Source: Pontixanthobacter aestiaquae (GTDB taxonomy: Bacteria; Pseudomonadota; Alphaproteobacteria; Sphingomonadales; Sphingomonadaceae). Taken from it: a stretch of 64,000 nucleotides of DNA. The DNA lies in the NCBI RefSeq assembly GCF_009827455.1, contig NZ_WTYZ01000001.1, positions 620,001 to 684,000 of the forward strand. Direction: 5' to 3'. The notes beneath the pieces are model-generated. The model was not told where the DNA came from and did not search any database. It saw nothing but the letters and a program-made list of their open reading frames with translations. A program made the translations under genes and the position numbers. This document shows positions 1 through 8,021 of the stretch, in pieces (position 1 is the stretch's first letter; each line of letters opens with the position of its first letter).

Positions 1-607
1 CGGTCAGGCATTCCGAATGGAGACGCACCAATGGTTCGCGCTCGCTGCTTTGCTCGCCGATAATCAGCGCGACATGTTCACGTATGTCGTCGGCACTGCG
101 GAAAGCGACGATTTGCGCGTCCTTGCTGGCCGAAACGGGCAGTTTAGCGCGTGTGGCGATCGCCAGATTGATGGTGTCCGACCAATGATCGAGATCGCTG
201 GCGGCGAGATGTTCTGCCTCGCCCGCATCCACTGGGTTTACCAAAAAGGCTGGCAGGATTCCGGCTATCCGCGCAAGCTCCATCGCGGCAACGGCATTAT
301 CCTGCCAATCGATAGCATCCGCTTTGAAGGGTCCTTTGAGCGGGTTCGCCAAATCGAGCGCGGGATCGGCAATTGGCAATGCGGTTTGCAGGTCGAAACT
401 ATCGGCACCACGGATCAATACCGGTGCATGCGGTGCTGCTGCATCGCGTTGGTTGGTGAGCTTGAGCGTTGCCGCGCGGGCTGACGAGATCAGCATCCGA
501 TCAGCCTTTGCGTTTGCCGCAATTGCGGTTTCTACCGGCAGCAAGCTTGGCCCGCCATCCATGGCTATGGGCCACCCATGGCGCAGCGCGTCGATAGCGC
601 GGGCCAC
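1..607 (-). CDS. ribA: GTP cyclohydrolase II, 5'-truncated by window (C-terminus missing)
   Basis: This is the N-terminal part of GTP cyclohydrolase II, which opens GTP to start riboflavin synthesis. The minus strand is open from about 607 to the window edge. At the edge it reads REPLVRLHSECLT, the family's conserved zinc-site entry (R-x-HSECLTGD) with the first metal cysteine; the rest of the active site lies outside the window. The roughly 190 residues before it are the long N-terminal extension seen in sphingomonad RibA. I place the start at GTG 607 (V-A-R-A-I-D-A-L-R), because no ATG lies upstream before the frame enters xthA. The start is uncertain. It follows xthA by about 30 bases on the same strand, so the two may be cotranscribed. 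Confidence 0.82.
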   Translation of the reverse strand, partial: MARAIDALRHGWPIAMDGGPSLLPVETAIAANAKADRMLISSARAATLKLTNQRDAAAPHAPVLIRGADSFDLQTALPIADPALDLANPLKGPFKADAIDWQDNAVAAMELARIAGILPAFLVNPVDAGEAEHLAASDLDHWSDTINLAIATRAKLPVSASKDAQIVAFRSADDIREHVALIIGEQSSEREPLVRLHSECLT

Positions 608-636
608 GCGCCGTGAAGGAGAGGGCGTGTTGGCGC

Positions 637-1443
637 TCAGAGAGCAAACTCCGTTACCAGCGGAATATGATCCGATGGCTTTTCCCAGCCTCGGCAATCT
701 TCATAAATGCTGTGACCAGTGGCTTTGGCTGCCAGTTCGGGCGAGGCCCACATATGGTCCAAGCGCCGTCCGCGATCACCGACGCGGTAATCTTTTGAAC
801 GATAGCTCCACCAGCTGAAATAGCGCTCAGGATCTTTGATAAATTCGCGGCCGACATCGACAAAGTCATGCGCGTCTTTGAAGCGCTGCAGTGTTTCGAC
901 TTCAAGTGGTGTGTGGCTGACCACTTTAAGCAATTGCTTATGGCTCCACACATCGCTCTCGAGTGGCGCTATGTTGAAATCGCCGACGATCAGCGTCGGA
1001 CGCTCAATTGTTTCGGCCCAATCGGTCATGCGCTGTAAGAAGTCCAGCTTCTGGCCGAATTTCGGGTTCACTTCGCGATCCGGTACATCGCCGCCCGCAG
1101 GGACATAGACGTTCTCGATCACCATGTCCTGACCAGACCCTAAGCCTCGGCCAGTCAGTTCGACTCCAACGTGCCGGGCTTCGCCATTGGCCTGCCAATC
1201 ATGGCGGCTGAATTCTTTCATCGGAATGCGGCTGACGGTCGCCACACCGTGATAGCCCTTTTGCCCGTGGATCGCATGATGCGTGTAGCCCAGAGCATTG
1301 AACGCCTCGAACGGGAAGGTTTCCTCAACCGTTTTGATTTCTTGCAGGCAAAGTACATCGGGCGCTTGCTCAGTAAGGAATTGCGCCACAATCGGCATGC
1401 GCAGGCGGACGGAATTGATATTCCAAGATGCTACTGAAACCAT
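637..1443 (-). CDS. xthA: Exodeoxyribonuclease III (AP endonuclease)
   Basis: A 268-residue exonuclease III/APE1-family enzyme that cuts abasic sites and removes 3'-blocked ends in base excision repair. Visible active-site motifs are SWNINSVR (residues 6-13, metal/phosphate Asn), LQEIK (33-37, metal-binding Glu), GDFNIAP (154-160, Asp-Asn pair) and the C-terminal SDHIPL (257-262, catalytic Asp-His). Length is normal for the family. The ATG at 1443 directly precedes the canonical first strand VSVASWNIN. It lies upstream of ribA on the same strand. A terminator for the gene before it (lolA) and a repeat element sit upstream, so it probably has its own promoter between 1444 and 1523. Confidence 0.96.
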   Translation of the reverse strand: MVSVASWNINSVRLRMPIVAQFLTEQAPDVLCLQEIKTVEETFPFEAFNALGYTHHAIHGQKGYHGVATVSRIPMKEFSRHDWQANGEARHVGVELTGRGLGSGQDMVIENVYVPAGGDVPDREVNPKFGQKLDFLQRMTDWAETIERPTLIVGDFNIAPLESDVWSHKQLLKVVSHTPLEVETLQRFKDAHDFVDVGREFIKDPERYFSWWSYRSKDYRVGDRGRRLDHMWASPELAAKATGHSIYEDCRGWEKPSDHIPLVTEFAL

Positions 1444-1523
1444 GGAGGCCGAGATAGGGAGACTGCGACGCGAAGTCTATTGGAAGAGTGGAGAGTTTGT
1501 TTTGGCGCAGTCTTTTGCTTGGT
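1444..1523. other. Intergenic segment upstream of xthA
   Basis: This short stretch separates the xthA start from the inverted-repeat element. I see no convincing reading frame in it. It presumably carries the xthA promoter, but I could not pick out a clear -35/-10 pair. Confidence 0.4.
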
Positions 1524-1759
1524 CCCTCAGTCGCCGGGCGCGAGCCATCCGGCTCGCTTGGCTATCCTCGCTTTCGCTCCCTGACGGTCACTTCGCTGCG
1601 GGCGGGCCGCTTGGCCCTATGACTGCCGTGACCAAGAATGGGTGCTGTCCCGAAGGCTTGGAATGGTCCGGTCAGCGACCAGCTGACCGCAAGCGCGACC
1701 GCGCGCCGCCGTTAGGCGTAGCCAAGGAATGCGGATGCATTCCGCCCGGCGACTGAGGG
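1524..1759. repeat. 236-bp element bounded by 17-bp perfect inverted repeats with internal hairpins
   Basis: The ends are perfect inverted copies of CCCTCAGTCGCCGGGCG (1524-1540 and 1743-1759). Just inside each end is a 7-bp hairpin with the same four-base loop (ATCC read inward): 1540-1557 has stem GCGAGCC and 1726-1743 has stem GGAATGC. The two stems differ in sequence but each pairs with itself, which indicates selection for structure. A further matched pair (TTGGCTA at 1558-1564, TAGCCAA at 1719-1725) lies inside. I found no gene in the interior. The layout resembles an inverted REP pair or a small non-autonomous element (MITE). It sits between lolA and xthA. Confidence 0.75.
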
Positions 1760-1786
1760 GGCTAAAACCAACAACAAACAAAACAC

Positions 1787-1824
1787 AAAAAACCCTCGCG
1801 CCGGGGGCGTTGGCACGAGGGTTT
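1787..1824 (-). terminator. Rho-independent terminator downstream of lolA
   Basis: A 9-bp stem AAACCCTCG (1790-1798) pairs with CGAGGGTTT (1816-1824) around a 17-nt GC-rich loop. On the minus strand it is followed by a T-rich run (complement of the A-rich 1771-1792 stretch). It therefore ends transcription arriving from lolA. Confidence 0.75.
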
Positions 1825-2002
1825 CCTATTAGCGTTCGTCACGCTTTTGGCGCAGCACGGTCTTCATGAAGACTGAGGCAACAGGGGGGAAACCCGTCTT
1901 CAACCGAACTGCAGAGCAAAGAATATGCCTGTTTGCATTGCTAGCCAATGAACAATCCTCCGCAGCCCGTCCTATTCGCGGGGCGGGATGTCGCCGATGC
2001 GT
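1825..2002. other. lolA 3' untranslated region
   Basis: This is the stretch between the lolA stop and its terminator. The only frame I see is a 12-codon minus-strand ORF ending at about 1830 (MKTVLRQKRDER). It is too short to call and has no support. No other structure stands out. Confidence 0.35.
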
Positions 2003-2665
2003 TTACCGTGGGCGGCGAGACGAGCGGCGCGGATCCTTGTACGTGAACGCCGTGTCAGACACCGACATACCATACCGTTGATTCGTCAGCCGAACAGTGG
2101 TCCGGTGGTTTTGCGAGTCGAGAGCCACCCAATTGGTCAACTGGTATCCGCCTGGCGCCGCAGCGTTGCGAACAAAAATCAGCGTAATAACGCCAAATTC
2201 AGGACGGCCCGGATCGCGGACTTCTACGCTGATCACGTCCTTGTTGCCGGTCGGAACCAGCTTGCCGAATTTAGCCACATCACGGCTCGGATCGAGCAAT
2301 GCGCCCAGCGGCGAATTCTTGATCGGCCAGCGCTGGACCTGATTCACGTCATAATCGATCATGGTCAGCGATTTGCCGTTGGAAACCACCAGCAAGGGCA
2401 CGCCATCCTGATATTGGAAGCGGATTTTACCTGGGCGTTTCAGCGTCATCACGCCGGAAATTGTCTGCCCCTGACGGTCTGTCTGGGTGAAGTTGGCCTT
2501 CATCGTAGAGATGCCGCGCAATGCAGCGACGGCTTTCGCCAGATCACCTTCTGCAGCCTCTACCGGTGCAGCAGGGGCCAGAATGGCCGCAGGCAAAGCA
2601 ATAGCCAGTGCGCCCGCTATGGCGGTGCGCAGCGGCTTCCGAGTGAGAGATGTCACAATGTTCAT
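2003..2665 (-). CDS. lolA: Outer-membrane lipoprotein carrier protein LolA
   Basis: A periplasmic LolA-type chaperone that takes mature lipoproteins from the LolCDE exporter to the outer membrane. The product is 220 residues, with a signal peptide of basic start plus hydrophobic core ending around APAAPVEA. The mature part has the LolA/LppX beta features: a helix with ISTMKANFTQ, then strands with GVMTLKRPGKIRFQY. I chose the ATG at 2665 rather than the longer frame from 2782, because only 2665 gives a proper signal peptide and a GAGG ribosome site lies 7 bases upstream. The gene ends in a clear terminator at 1787-1824. It follows rpmG by 64 bases on the same strand. Confidence 0.88.
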   Translation of the reverse strand: MNIVTSLTRKPLRTAIAGALAIALPAAILAPAAPVEAAEGDLAKAVAALRGISTMKANFTQTDRQGQTISGVMTLKRPGKIRFQYQDGVPLLVVSNGKSLTMIDYDVNQVQRWPIKNSPLGALLDPSRDVAKFGKLVPTGNKDVISVEVRDPGRPEFGVITLIFVRNAAAPGGYQLTNWVALDSQNHRTTVRLTNQRYGMSVSDTAFTYKDPRRSSRRPR

Positions 2666-2729
2666 GCCCTGCCTCTTAACGCCAGAGCGTTGAACCGTCA
2701 CTGAACTATTCCCAGTCCAGCGGTTCAGA

Positions 2730-2897
2730 TTACTTAATTTTCGCTTCTTTGAACTCGACATGCTTGCGCACGACGGGGTCATATTTGCGGAAAGTCATCT
2801 TCTCGGTGATGTTCCGGGGATTCTTTTTCGTTGTGTAGTAGAATCCGGTGTCTGCGGTCGAGACGAGCTTGATCTTGACGGTTGCTGGCTTCGCCAT
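2730..2897 (-). CDS. rpmG: 50S ribosomal protein L33
   Basis: A 55-residue L33, a small protein of the large ribosomal subunit near the E site. The reading starts [20 protein letters not shown] and continues with [23 protein letters not shown] and a lysine-rich end, the typical alphaproteobacterial L33 without the zinc cysteines of the C+ paralogues. The ATG at 2897 has an AGGAA-type site 7 bases upstream. An upstream terminator (2951-2979) isolates it from the arfB operon, so the promoter should lie within 2898-2950. It may be read through into lolA. Confidence 0.95.
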   Translation of the reverse strand: MAKPATVKIKLVSTADTGFYYTTKKNPRNITEKMTFRKYDPVVRKHVEFKEAKIK

Positions 2898-2950
2898 GAC
2901 GTATTCCTAAATTCGAATGGGGCCGGACCGAAAAAGCCGAATCAGGCCAG

Positions 2951-2979
2951 AAAAACAACAGGCGACGCTGAACGCCGCC
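2951..2979 (-). terminator. Rho-independent terminator of the pabBC-rluA-arfB operon
   Basis: On the minus strand a 7-bp stem (GGCGGCG with CGTCGCC, one G-U pair, loop of 5) is followed directly by the T-rich run TGTTGTTTTT. In plus coordinates the stem arms are 2961-2967 and 2973-2979. It lies about 50 bases past the arfB stop. Confidence 0.75.
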
Positions 2980-3027
2980 CTTCAAGCCGAGGCCAATGGG
3001 TGAAATGCGGGGGAAAGTCAAGCATTC

Positions 3028-3453
3028 TCACCAGTCGCGGCGGCTGACCTTTCCGCGATTGGCCTTGATCGCCCCGCGGTTCTTTTTCGCTTTGATCCTC
3101 TTTTCCTTACCAACACGGTTCACGCGGCTCTTTTTGCGCTTTTTCGGCTGGCGCTGGGCTTCCTCCAGCATTTCGCTCAGGCGTTTGCGTGCATCCTCGC
3201 GGTTTTGCTCCTGCGTGCGGTAGCTGCGCGCGGTCAGAACGATCTCGCCTTTGGCGGTCATTTTGCTGCCTGCCAGTGTCTTCAGGCGATTGAAGACGGG
3301 CGGGCTGAGCCGCAATGCGAAGACATTCAACCGCAGTTGGACGGCTGTGGAGACTTTGTTAACATTCTGCCCGCCCGGACCGGAGCTGGCGATGAAGCTC
3401 TCTTGAACGCTAGCTAATGCCCGATCGACTATGGATGGAGCGTCATCATCCAT
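3028..3453 (-). CDS. arfB: Alternative ribosome-rescue factor ArfB (peptidyl-tRNA hydrolase)
   Basis: A 141-residue ArfB/YaeJ-type protein that releases peptides from ribosomes stalled without a stop codon. It has the catalytic GGQ loop (SSGPGGQNVNKVST, about residues 24-37) of class I release factors but no codon-recognition domain. It ends in the lysine/arginine-rich tail (QPKKRKKSRVNR onward) that occupies the empty mRNA channel. I use the ATG at 3453 (MDDDAPSIVDRALAS). The longer frame from 3495 adds a non-conserved stretch inside the upstream gene. It overlaps the end of the pseudouridine synthase gene by 8 bases, so the two are translationally linked. Confidence 0.9.
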   Translation of the reverse strand: MDDDAPSIVDRALASVQESFIASSGPGGQNVNKVSTAVQLRLNVFALRLSPPVFNRLKTLAGSKMTAKGEIVLTARSYRTQEQNREDARKRLSEMLEEAQRQPKKRKKSRVNRVGKEKRIKAKKNRGAIKANRGKVSRRDW

Positions 3454-4132
3454 CACTGAAGCCGAGGGCCACGAAATCATCCGGCATCGGTGCAATGCCT
3501 GCTATTTCCGGCTTGTTGTCCCGCTGCACGGTGATCGCTGAGGCGTGTAGCATGGTGCGTTTGGCGCCGATGCTCTTGCCGTGCTCCGGCCCGTAAACCG
3601 GATCACCAATCAAGGGCATACCAAGGCCGCTCTCGGCGTGGACCCGGATCTGGTGAGTACGACCTGTTTCCGGGCGAAACTCGACCAGCGTGTTCTCGCC
3701 AATGGTTTTGAGCACTTTCCAATGTGTGACCGAGGGCTTGCCGCCTTCATCACGCACCATCCGCCACCCCTTTTCGGCGCTGCTGATCTTGCCAAGCGGA
3801 AAATCGATAGTGCCTTCGCTGTCAGATGGCACGCCGCCGATAATGCCGAGATAGATTTTGCCAACGAGCCGATCCTGAAAAGCCTGCGCAAACCGCTTCA
3901 CCGCTTTGGGGTTGCGCGCGAGCAGCAGGCAACCCGATGTGTCGGTATCCAGCCGGTGCACGGCAATAGGCCGACGTTTGAAGCCGAGCCGGAGCCCGTC
4001 AAAATAATCTTCCAGACACGTCCCGCCATTGCGCGGCGGATCGACGGGAAGCCCGGCGGGCTTGTCGATCACCAGCGCTTCGCCGTCTTCATAGACGATC
4101 GGAATGCGGGCGATAATCGGGGCGGTGTTCAT
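3446..4132 (-). CDS. RluA-family pseudouridine synthase
   Basis: A 228-residue RNA pseudouridine synthase of the RluA family. The catalytic motif HRLDTDTSG (about 59-67) contains the active-site Asp. The C-terminal signature ETGRTHQIRVH (about 155-165) and GDPVYG are also present. There is no N-terminal S4 domain, as in short RluA/TruC-like members, so the RNA target (tRNA or 23S) cannot be decided from sequence. The ATG at 4132 overlaps the pabBC stop by 4 bases (ATGA), and its own end overlaps arfB. It is therefore the middle gene of a tightly packed three-gene operon. Confidence 0.9.
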   Translation of the reverse strand: MNTAPIIARIPIVYEDGEALVIDKPAGLPVDPPRNGGTCLEDYFDGLRLGFKRRPIAVHRLDTDTSGCLLLARNPKAVKRFAQAFQDRLVGKIYLGIIGGVPSDSEGTIDFPLGKISSAEKGWRMVRDEGGKPSVTHWKVLKTIGENTLVEFRPETGRTHQIRVHAESGLGMPLIGDPVYGPEHGKSIGAKRTMLHASAITVQRDNKPEIAGIAPMPDDFVALGFSDG

Positions 4133-5940
4133 GGTTTCAGCTTTCCGGGAATCAGGCCGCGCACCGCGTTTCCGAGCAAGAAGCCATTGGTAAGGTCGTC
4201 GAGTGTCAGTTCGGCTTCTTGCGCTTTGCCGCTCTCCAGCAGCGAGCGGCGCATTACGCCAGGTAAAAGTCCGAGGGAGGCTGGCGGGGTAAGCAGCTTT
4301 CCGTCGCGCTCAACAAAGATGCTGGTCCAACTGCCTTCGGTAAGGAGGCCATCGTCGCGCACAAGGAGCGCTTCGGACGCGCGGTAGGTTTCAGCAACAT
4401 CGCGCGCTGCCTCGTAAAAGCCGCGATCAGTCGTCTTGTGCCTGAGCCGCCAGTCGCTCGGGTCAACGGGTATGGGTAAGGCGATGCATTCGACAGGGTC
4501 TTCGCGTTTGGGCAGTAGATCGGTAGTGACCAGCGAGATCGCTCCGCTGCGGGCGGCCAGCAAGCGCACTTTGGCGGGGCGCTCCAACTCGAAGCACAAC
4601 GCATGGATCTGATTGCGGGTCGCGTGGCGGTCGAACGAAAAGCCAAGTTCTGCAGCGCTCGTCTTAATGCGTTCGAGATGGAGTTCCAGCAGATCAATGC
4701 CGGTGTCCGGATCGAACCGCATGGTCTCGATCAGATCGAATTGGGCCGCGCTGTGATCGAGAGAAGATTGGCGCGCAAAACCGCCTTTGACGATACTCTC
4801 GCGCCACTCCTGCATCGCATCACTATCAGCCACAATCGCTGAACCCACGCCAAGAACAGCGTCGCCCTGATCATTTTCAATCGGAGTAAGCCGCAGTGTG
4901 CGAATAGCAACATTGAAGGCTGCATCGCCATTTGCATCGATTCGACCAATTGCTCCGCAATAAGCGCCGCGGGCATCGCGCTCGACTTCGGAGATCAGCT
5001 CCATCGCGCGAATTTTGGGCGCGCCAGTGATTGATCCGCACGGGAAGATCGCGCCGATCAGATCGGCCGCACCTTTACCATCCTGCAGACTGGCGCGGAC
5101 GGTTGAGACCATCTGGTGGACCGTCGGGTAACTTTCGACCGCGAACGGTGCATCGACTTGCACGCTGCCCGCCTTGGCAACGCGCGACAGATCATTGCGC
5201 ATCAGATCGACGATCATCAGATTTTCGGCCTTGTCCTTGACCGAGCTAGCAAGTTCCTCCGCCAAAGCTTTATCCTCGAACTCGTTCTGGCCGCGAGGGC
5301 GCGTGCCCTTCATCGGTTTTACCTTTGCGGCATGGTCTTTCAGGCTGAAGAACAATTCGGGCGAAAGGCTGAGCAGCCAATGCGCGCCATCGAACAGCAA
5401 CCCGCCATATCCACCCTTGGCCGCCGGTCGCAGCGCCGAATAGAGCGCCACAGGATCCCCGCGATAGGACCCTGCGAGCGGAAATGTCAGATTGGCTTGA
5501 TAGATATCGCCTGAACGGATCGCGTCCTGCAGAGCTTCAAATGATTTTACATATCCGCCCGTCGATATTTGCGGTTCAAGCGGGCCGAGCGAGGCATCGC
5601 CTGCACCATTCTCTGCCAGCCAGTTTTCTACATCCGCTGCGGCTAAAACACGTTCCTCCCTAAACAAGCCAAGCCAAACGAGAGGCCCATTCGCCCCGCT
5701 GCGCGCTTCAGCGAGCGGCAGCAGCTTAGGCTCTAGCGCAAGGCCAGCTTCATAAGCGAGATAACCTGCCAGCGTACCGCCACTGTTACGCCTTGCCGCA
5801 TCAGCCTGCGCCAATATATCAGCGACTTCCTCTGCTCGCCGTGCGACGAAAATCTGCTCTGGTTCTTCAAACAGATGCGCATTTGCCGCACCACTTTCGC
5901 GGGCATCGTCAAGCAGGACAAAGGCGGACCGGTCAGACAT
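4129..5940 (-). CDS. pabB: Aminodeoxychorismate synthase I fused to aminodeoxychorismate lyase (PabB-PabC)
   Basis: A 603-residue fusion covering two steps of p-aminobenzoate synthesis for folate. The first about 360 residues are a chorismate-binding PabB domain with the signature KPMKGTRPRG and catalytic tract MIVDLMRNDLSRV, followed by CGSITGAPKIRAMELI. The last about 200 residues are a class IV PLP fold (PabC) with FDLIETMR and the cofactor-end motif LTEGSWTSIF. The ATG at 5940 (MSDRSAFVLLDDARE) gives the normal PabB start. The longer frame to 6186 runs into the divergent gene's coding region. The amidotransferase PabA is not nearby. It is the first gene of the operon with the RluA-like gene and arfB. 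Confidence 0.9.
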   Translation of the reverse strand: MSDRSAFVLLDDARESGAANAHLFEEPEQIFVARRAEEVADILAQADAARRNSGGTLAGYLAYEAGLALEPKLLPLAEARSGANGPLVWLGLFREERVLAAADVENWLAENGAGDASLGPLEPQISTGGYVKSFEALQDAIRSGDIYQANLTFPLAGSYRGDPVALYSALRPAAKGGYGGLLFDGAHWLLSLSPELFFSLKDHAAKVKPMKGTRPRGQNEFEDKALAEELASSVKDKAENLMIVDLMRNDLSRVAKAGSVQVDAPFAVESYPTVHQMVSTVRASLQDGKGAADLIGAIFPCGSITGAPKIRAMELISEVERDARGAYCGAIGRIDANGDAAFNVAIRTLRLTPIENDQGDAVLGVGSAIVADSDAMQEWRESIVKGGFARQSSLDHSAAQFDLIETMRFDPDTGIDLLELHLERIKTSAAELGFSFDRHATRNQIHALCFELERPAKVRLLAARSGAISLVTTDLLPKREDPVECIALPIPVDPSDWRLRHKTTDRGFYEAARDVAETYRASEALLVRDDGLLTEGSWTSIFVERDGKLLTPPASLGLLPGVMRRSLLESGKAQEAELTLDDLTNGFLLGNAVRGLIPGKLKP

Positions 5941-6070
5941 TCCCCGCAGCCTTAGCTTCTCCAGCGCGCAAGTCGAGATACTTGACCACCTCCCGGCCAC
6001 GCCCTTGACCATTGGTGCAGCCCTGCGCCACAGCGCGGATCGAACATTATTCGGGTTGGAGTGAGACAGA

Positions 6071-7645
6071 ATGGGCGAGATTTTTCTAGGGCTCGGCGGC
6101 AATGACGAGAACCAATCGCTCGATTTGGGCCGCGCCAATCGCCACGGATTAATCGCGGGCGCAACTGGTACCGGTAAGACTGTCACTCTTCAGGGCATGG
6201 CAGAGAGCTTTTCGGCCAATGGCGTCCCGGTTTTTGTCGCCGATGTGAAAGGCGATCTGTCGGGCATTGCGATGGCCGGTTCGTCCAAGTTCAAACATGC
6301 CGACAAGCTGGAAGGCCGGGCCAAAGACCTTGGCATGGAGACTTACGAATATTCGGACAATCCGGCGATTTTCTGGGACTTGTATGGCGAGCAAGGGCAC
6401 CCGATCCGCACGACGATTTCCGAAATGGGCCCGCTATTACTCGCGCGTCTGCTTGATCTGAATGACACGCAGGAAGGTGTTTTGCAGATTGTCTTCCGCT
6501 ATGCAGATGACAATGGTTTGCTGCTGCTCAACTTTGAAGATCTGCAATCGATGCTTCTCTATGCCTCGCAAAATTCGAAAGAGCTGTCTTCGGTTTATGG
6601 CAATGTATCCAGACAAAGCGTTGGCGCGATCCAGCGGCAATTGCTCAGCTTTGAAAGCCAAGGCGCTGACCAGTTCTTCGGCGAGCCTGCGCTTGAAATC
6701 GATGACTTCCTGAAGACGGATGAGGAAGGGCGCGGCTACATCAATGTGCTCGCCGCCGACAAGCTGATGCGCAGCCCGAAGCTCTACGCGACATTCCTGT
6801 TGTGGCTGCTCGCGGAGTTGTTCGAGACACTTCCCGAAGTGGGCGATCCGGAGAAACCGAAGCTGGTGTTCTTCTTCGACGAAGCGCATCTGCTGTTCGA
6901 CGATGCCCCCAAAGCGCTGGAAGACAAGATCGAGCAAGTCGTCCGCCTGATCCGCTCCAAAGGCGTCGGCGTATTCTTTGTTACGCAGAATCCAACGGAT
7001 ATTCCTGACGAGGTTGCGGCGCAATTGGGCAGCCGAGTTCAGCATGCTCTGCGGGCGTTCACTGCTGGCGATCGCAAAGCGATCAAGGCGGCGGCCGAAA
7101 ATTTCAGGATCAACCCTGAACTCGAAATTGCGCAAGTCTTGACTGAACTGAAGGTGGGTGAAGCGCTGGTGTCTACGCTCGACGAAGACGGCGCGCCGAC
7201 CGTTACGCAACGCACGCTGATCAAACCGCCGCGCTCGCGCCTTGGTCCGGTTACCAAGAAAGAGCGCGCGATCATCAAATCGATCAGCCCGGTCGAGGGC
7301 AAATATGACGAGGAGGTGGATCGCGAAAGCGCGGAGGAGGTCCTCGCGCAGAAAGCCTCCGATGCGGTTGAAACCGCCAAAGAGGTCGAGGCGAAAGGCG
7401 AGGAAGAAGTCCGCAGACAGCCGCGCAAAACCAAGAGCATTTGGGAAAAGGCGTTTAGCCGCGGTGCCAAAGTGGCCGTCGGTTCTGTCGCAGGCATGGC
7501 GGCGTCCAAGGTCCTCGGCAAAAAATCGCGCGCCAATCCGATGCGTTCAGGAGTAACCTCGGCAGCCGGTTCGATCGCGACCGATCTCGCAGGGCCTGTT
7601 GCCGGCCGTTTCGTGCGCAATCTGATCGGTGGATTGATGCGGTAG
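6071..7645 (+). CDS. HerA-like ATPase (DUF853 family)
   Basis: A 524-residue P-loop ATPase of the HerA/FtsK superfamily, of the YjgR/DUF853 type. Walker A is GATGTGKT (30-37) and Walker B is LVFFFDEAHLLF (265-276), followed by the sensor region VFFVTQNPTDIPDEV. After about residue 400 there is an acidic/lysine-rich, coiled-coil-like linker (AKEVEAKGEEEVRR). The C-terminal segment is glycine/alanine-rich. ATG 6071 has GGAG 9 bases upstream. It is divergent from pabBC across 130 bases. The cellular role of this family is not established, and no NurA-like nuclease partner is present here. Confidence 0.85.
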   Translation: MGEIFLGLGGNDENQSLDLGRANRHGLIAGATGTGKTVTLQGMAESFSANGVPVFVADVKGDLSGIAMAGSSKFKHADKLEGRAKDLGMETYEYSDNPAIFWDLYGEQGHPIRTTISEMGPLLLARLLDLNDTQEGVLQIVFRYADDNGLLLLNFEDLQSMLLYASQNSKELSSVYGNVSRQSVGAIQRQLLSFESQGADQFFGEPALEIDDFLKTDEEGRGYINVLAADKLMRSPKLYATFLLWLLAELFETLPEVGDPEKPKLVFFFDEAHLLFDDAPKALEDKIEQVVRLIRSKGVGVFFVTQNPTDIPDEVAAQLGSRVQHALRAFTAGDRKAIKAAAENFRINPELEIAQVLTELKVGEALVSTLDEDGAPTVTQRTLIKPPRSRLGPVTKKERAIIKSISPVEGKYDEEVDRESAEEVLAQKASDAVETAKEVEAKGEEEVRRQPRKTKSIWEKAFSRGAKVAVGSVAGMAASKVLGKKSRANPMRSGVTSAAGSIATDLAGPVAGRFVRNLIGGLMR

Positions 7646-7653
7646 TCGCTAAA

Positions 7654-7920
7654 TCAAAAGTTGTCGCCGGCAACGAATTGACCGTTGGCGCAAATCTTGA
7701 TTTTCACCTTGAGCAGGCCAGTCTTCAAAAACACTTCGACAAGCGTTGGCCGAGGCGTGTCCGATATCGACGCACTCAGTGATGGTTCGCGACCCAAAGA
7801 GAACAGCTCTTCGAAAGTGTCGCGGCAATCTCCATCGATATAGAGCTTTGCGCTGTTGACGTAATTTGCCACGCGGACCTGGTGTCCGGAGATTTCAGCG
7901 CGAACCTCATTGACAAGCAT
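7654..7920 (-). CDS. Hypothetical protein, 88 residues
   Basis: A small protein I do not recognise. It starts MLVNEVRAEISGHQVRVANY and has alternating hydrophobic/charged stretches (KLYIDGD, TLVEVFLKTGLLKVKIKICANG) suggesting a small beta-rich soluble domain. No signal peptide or membrane segment is visible. The stop lies only 8 bases from the convergent HerA-like gene stop. Coding status is supported only by the clean frame and plausible composition, so this is a moderate-confidence call. Confidence 0.55.
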   Translation of the reverse strand: MLVNEVRAEISGHQVRVANYVNSAKLYIDGDCRDTFEELFSLGREPSLSASISDTPRPTLVEVFLKTGLLKVKIKICANGQFVAGDNF

Positions 7921-8021
7921 ACACTCTAGCCTCCGTAGTCATGTTGATCCTTTAGCTTCCTCCTATTGGGAGGCGCAAGGCAGCCCCCCTATCCACCGAA
8001 ACCCATCCAAGTATTCAACCC

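Noticed and set aside
1830..1868. 12-codon minus-strand ORF (MKTVLRQKRDER) between lolA and its terminator
   Set aside because: Too short, no clear ribosome site and no known family; could be chance.
7959..7973. CCTCC/GGAGG hairpin upstream of the 88-residue hypothetical gene and after the kinase gene
   Set aside because: Stem of only 5 bp with no T-run on either strand, so not called as a terminator.
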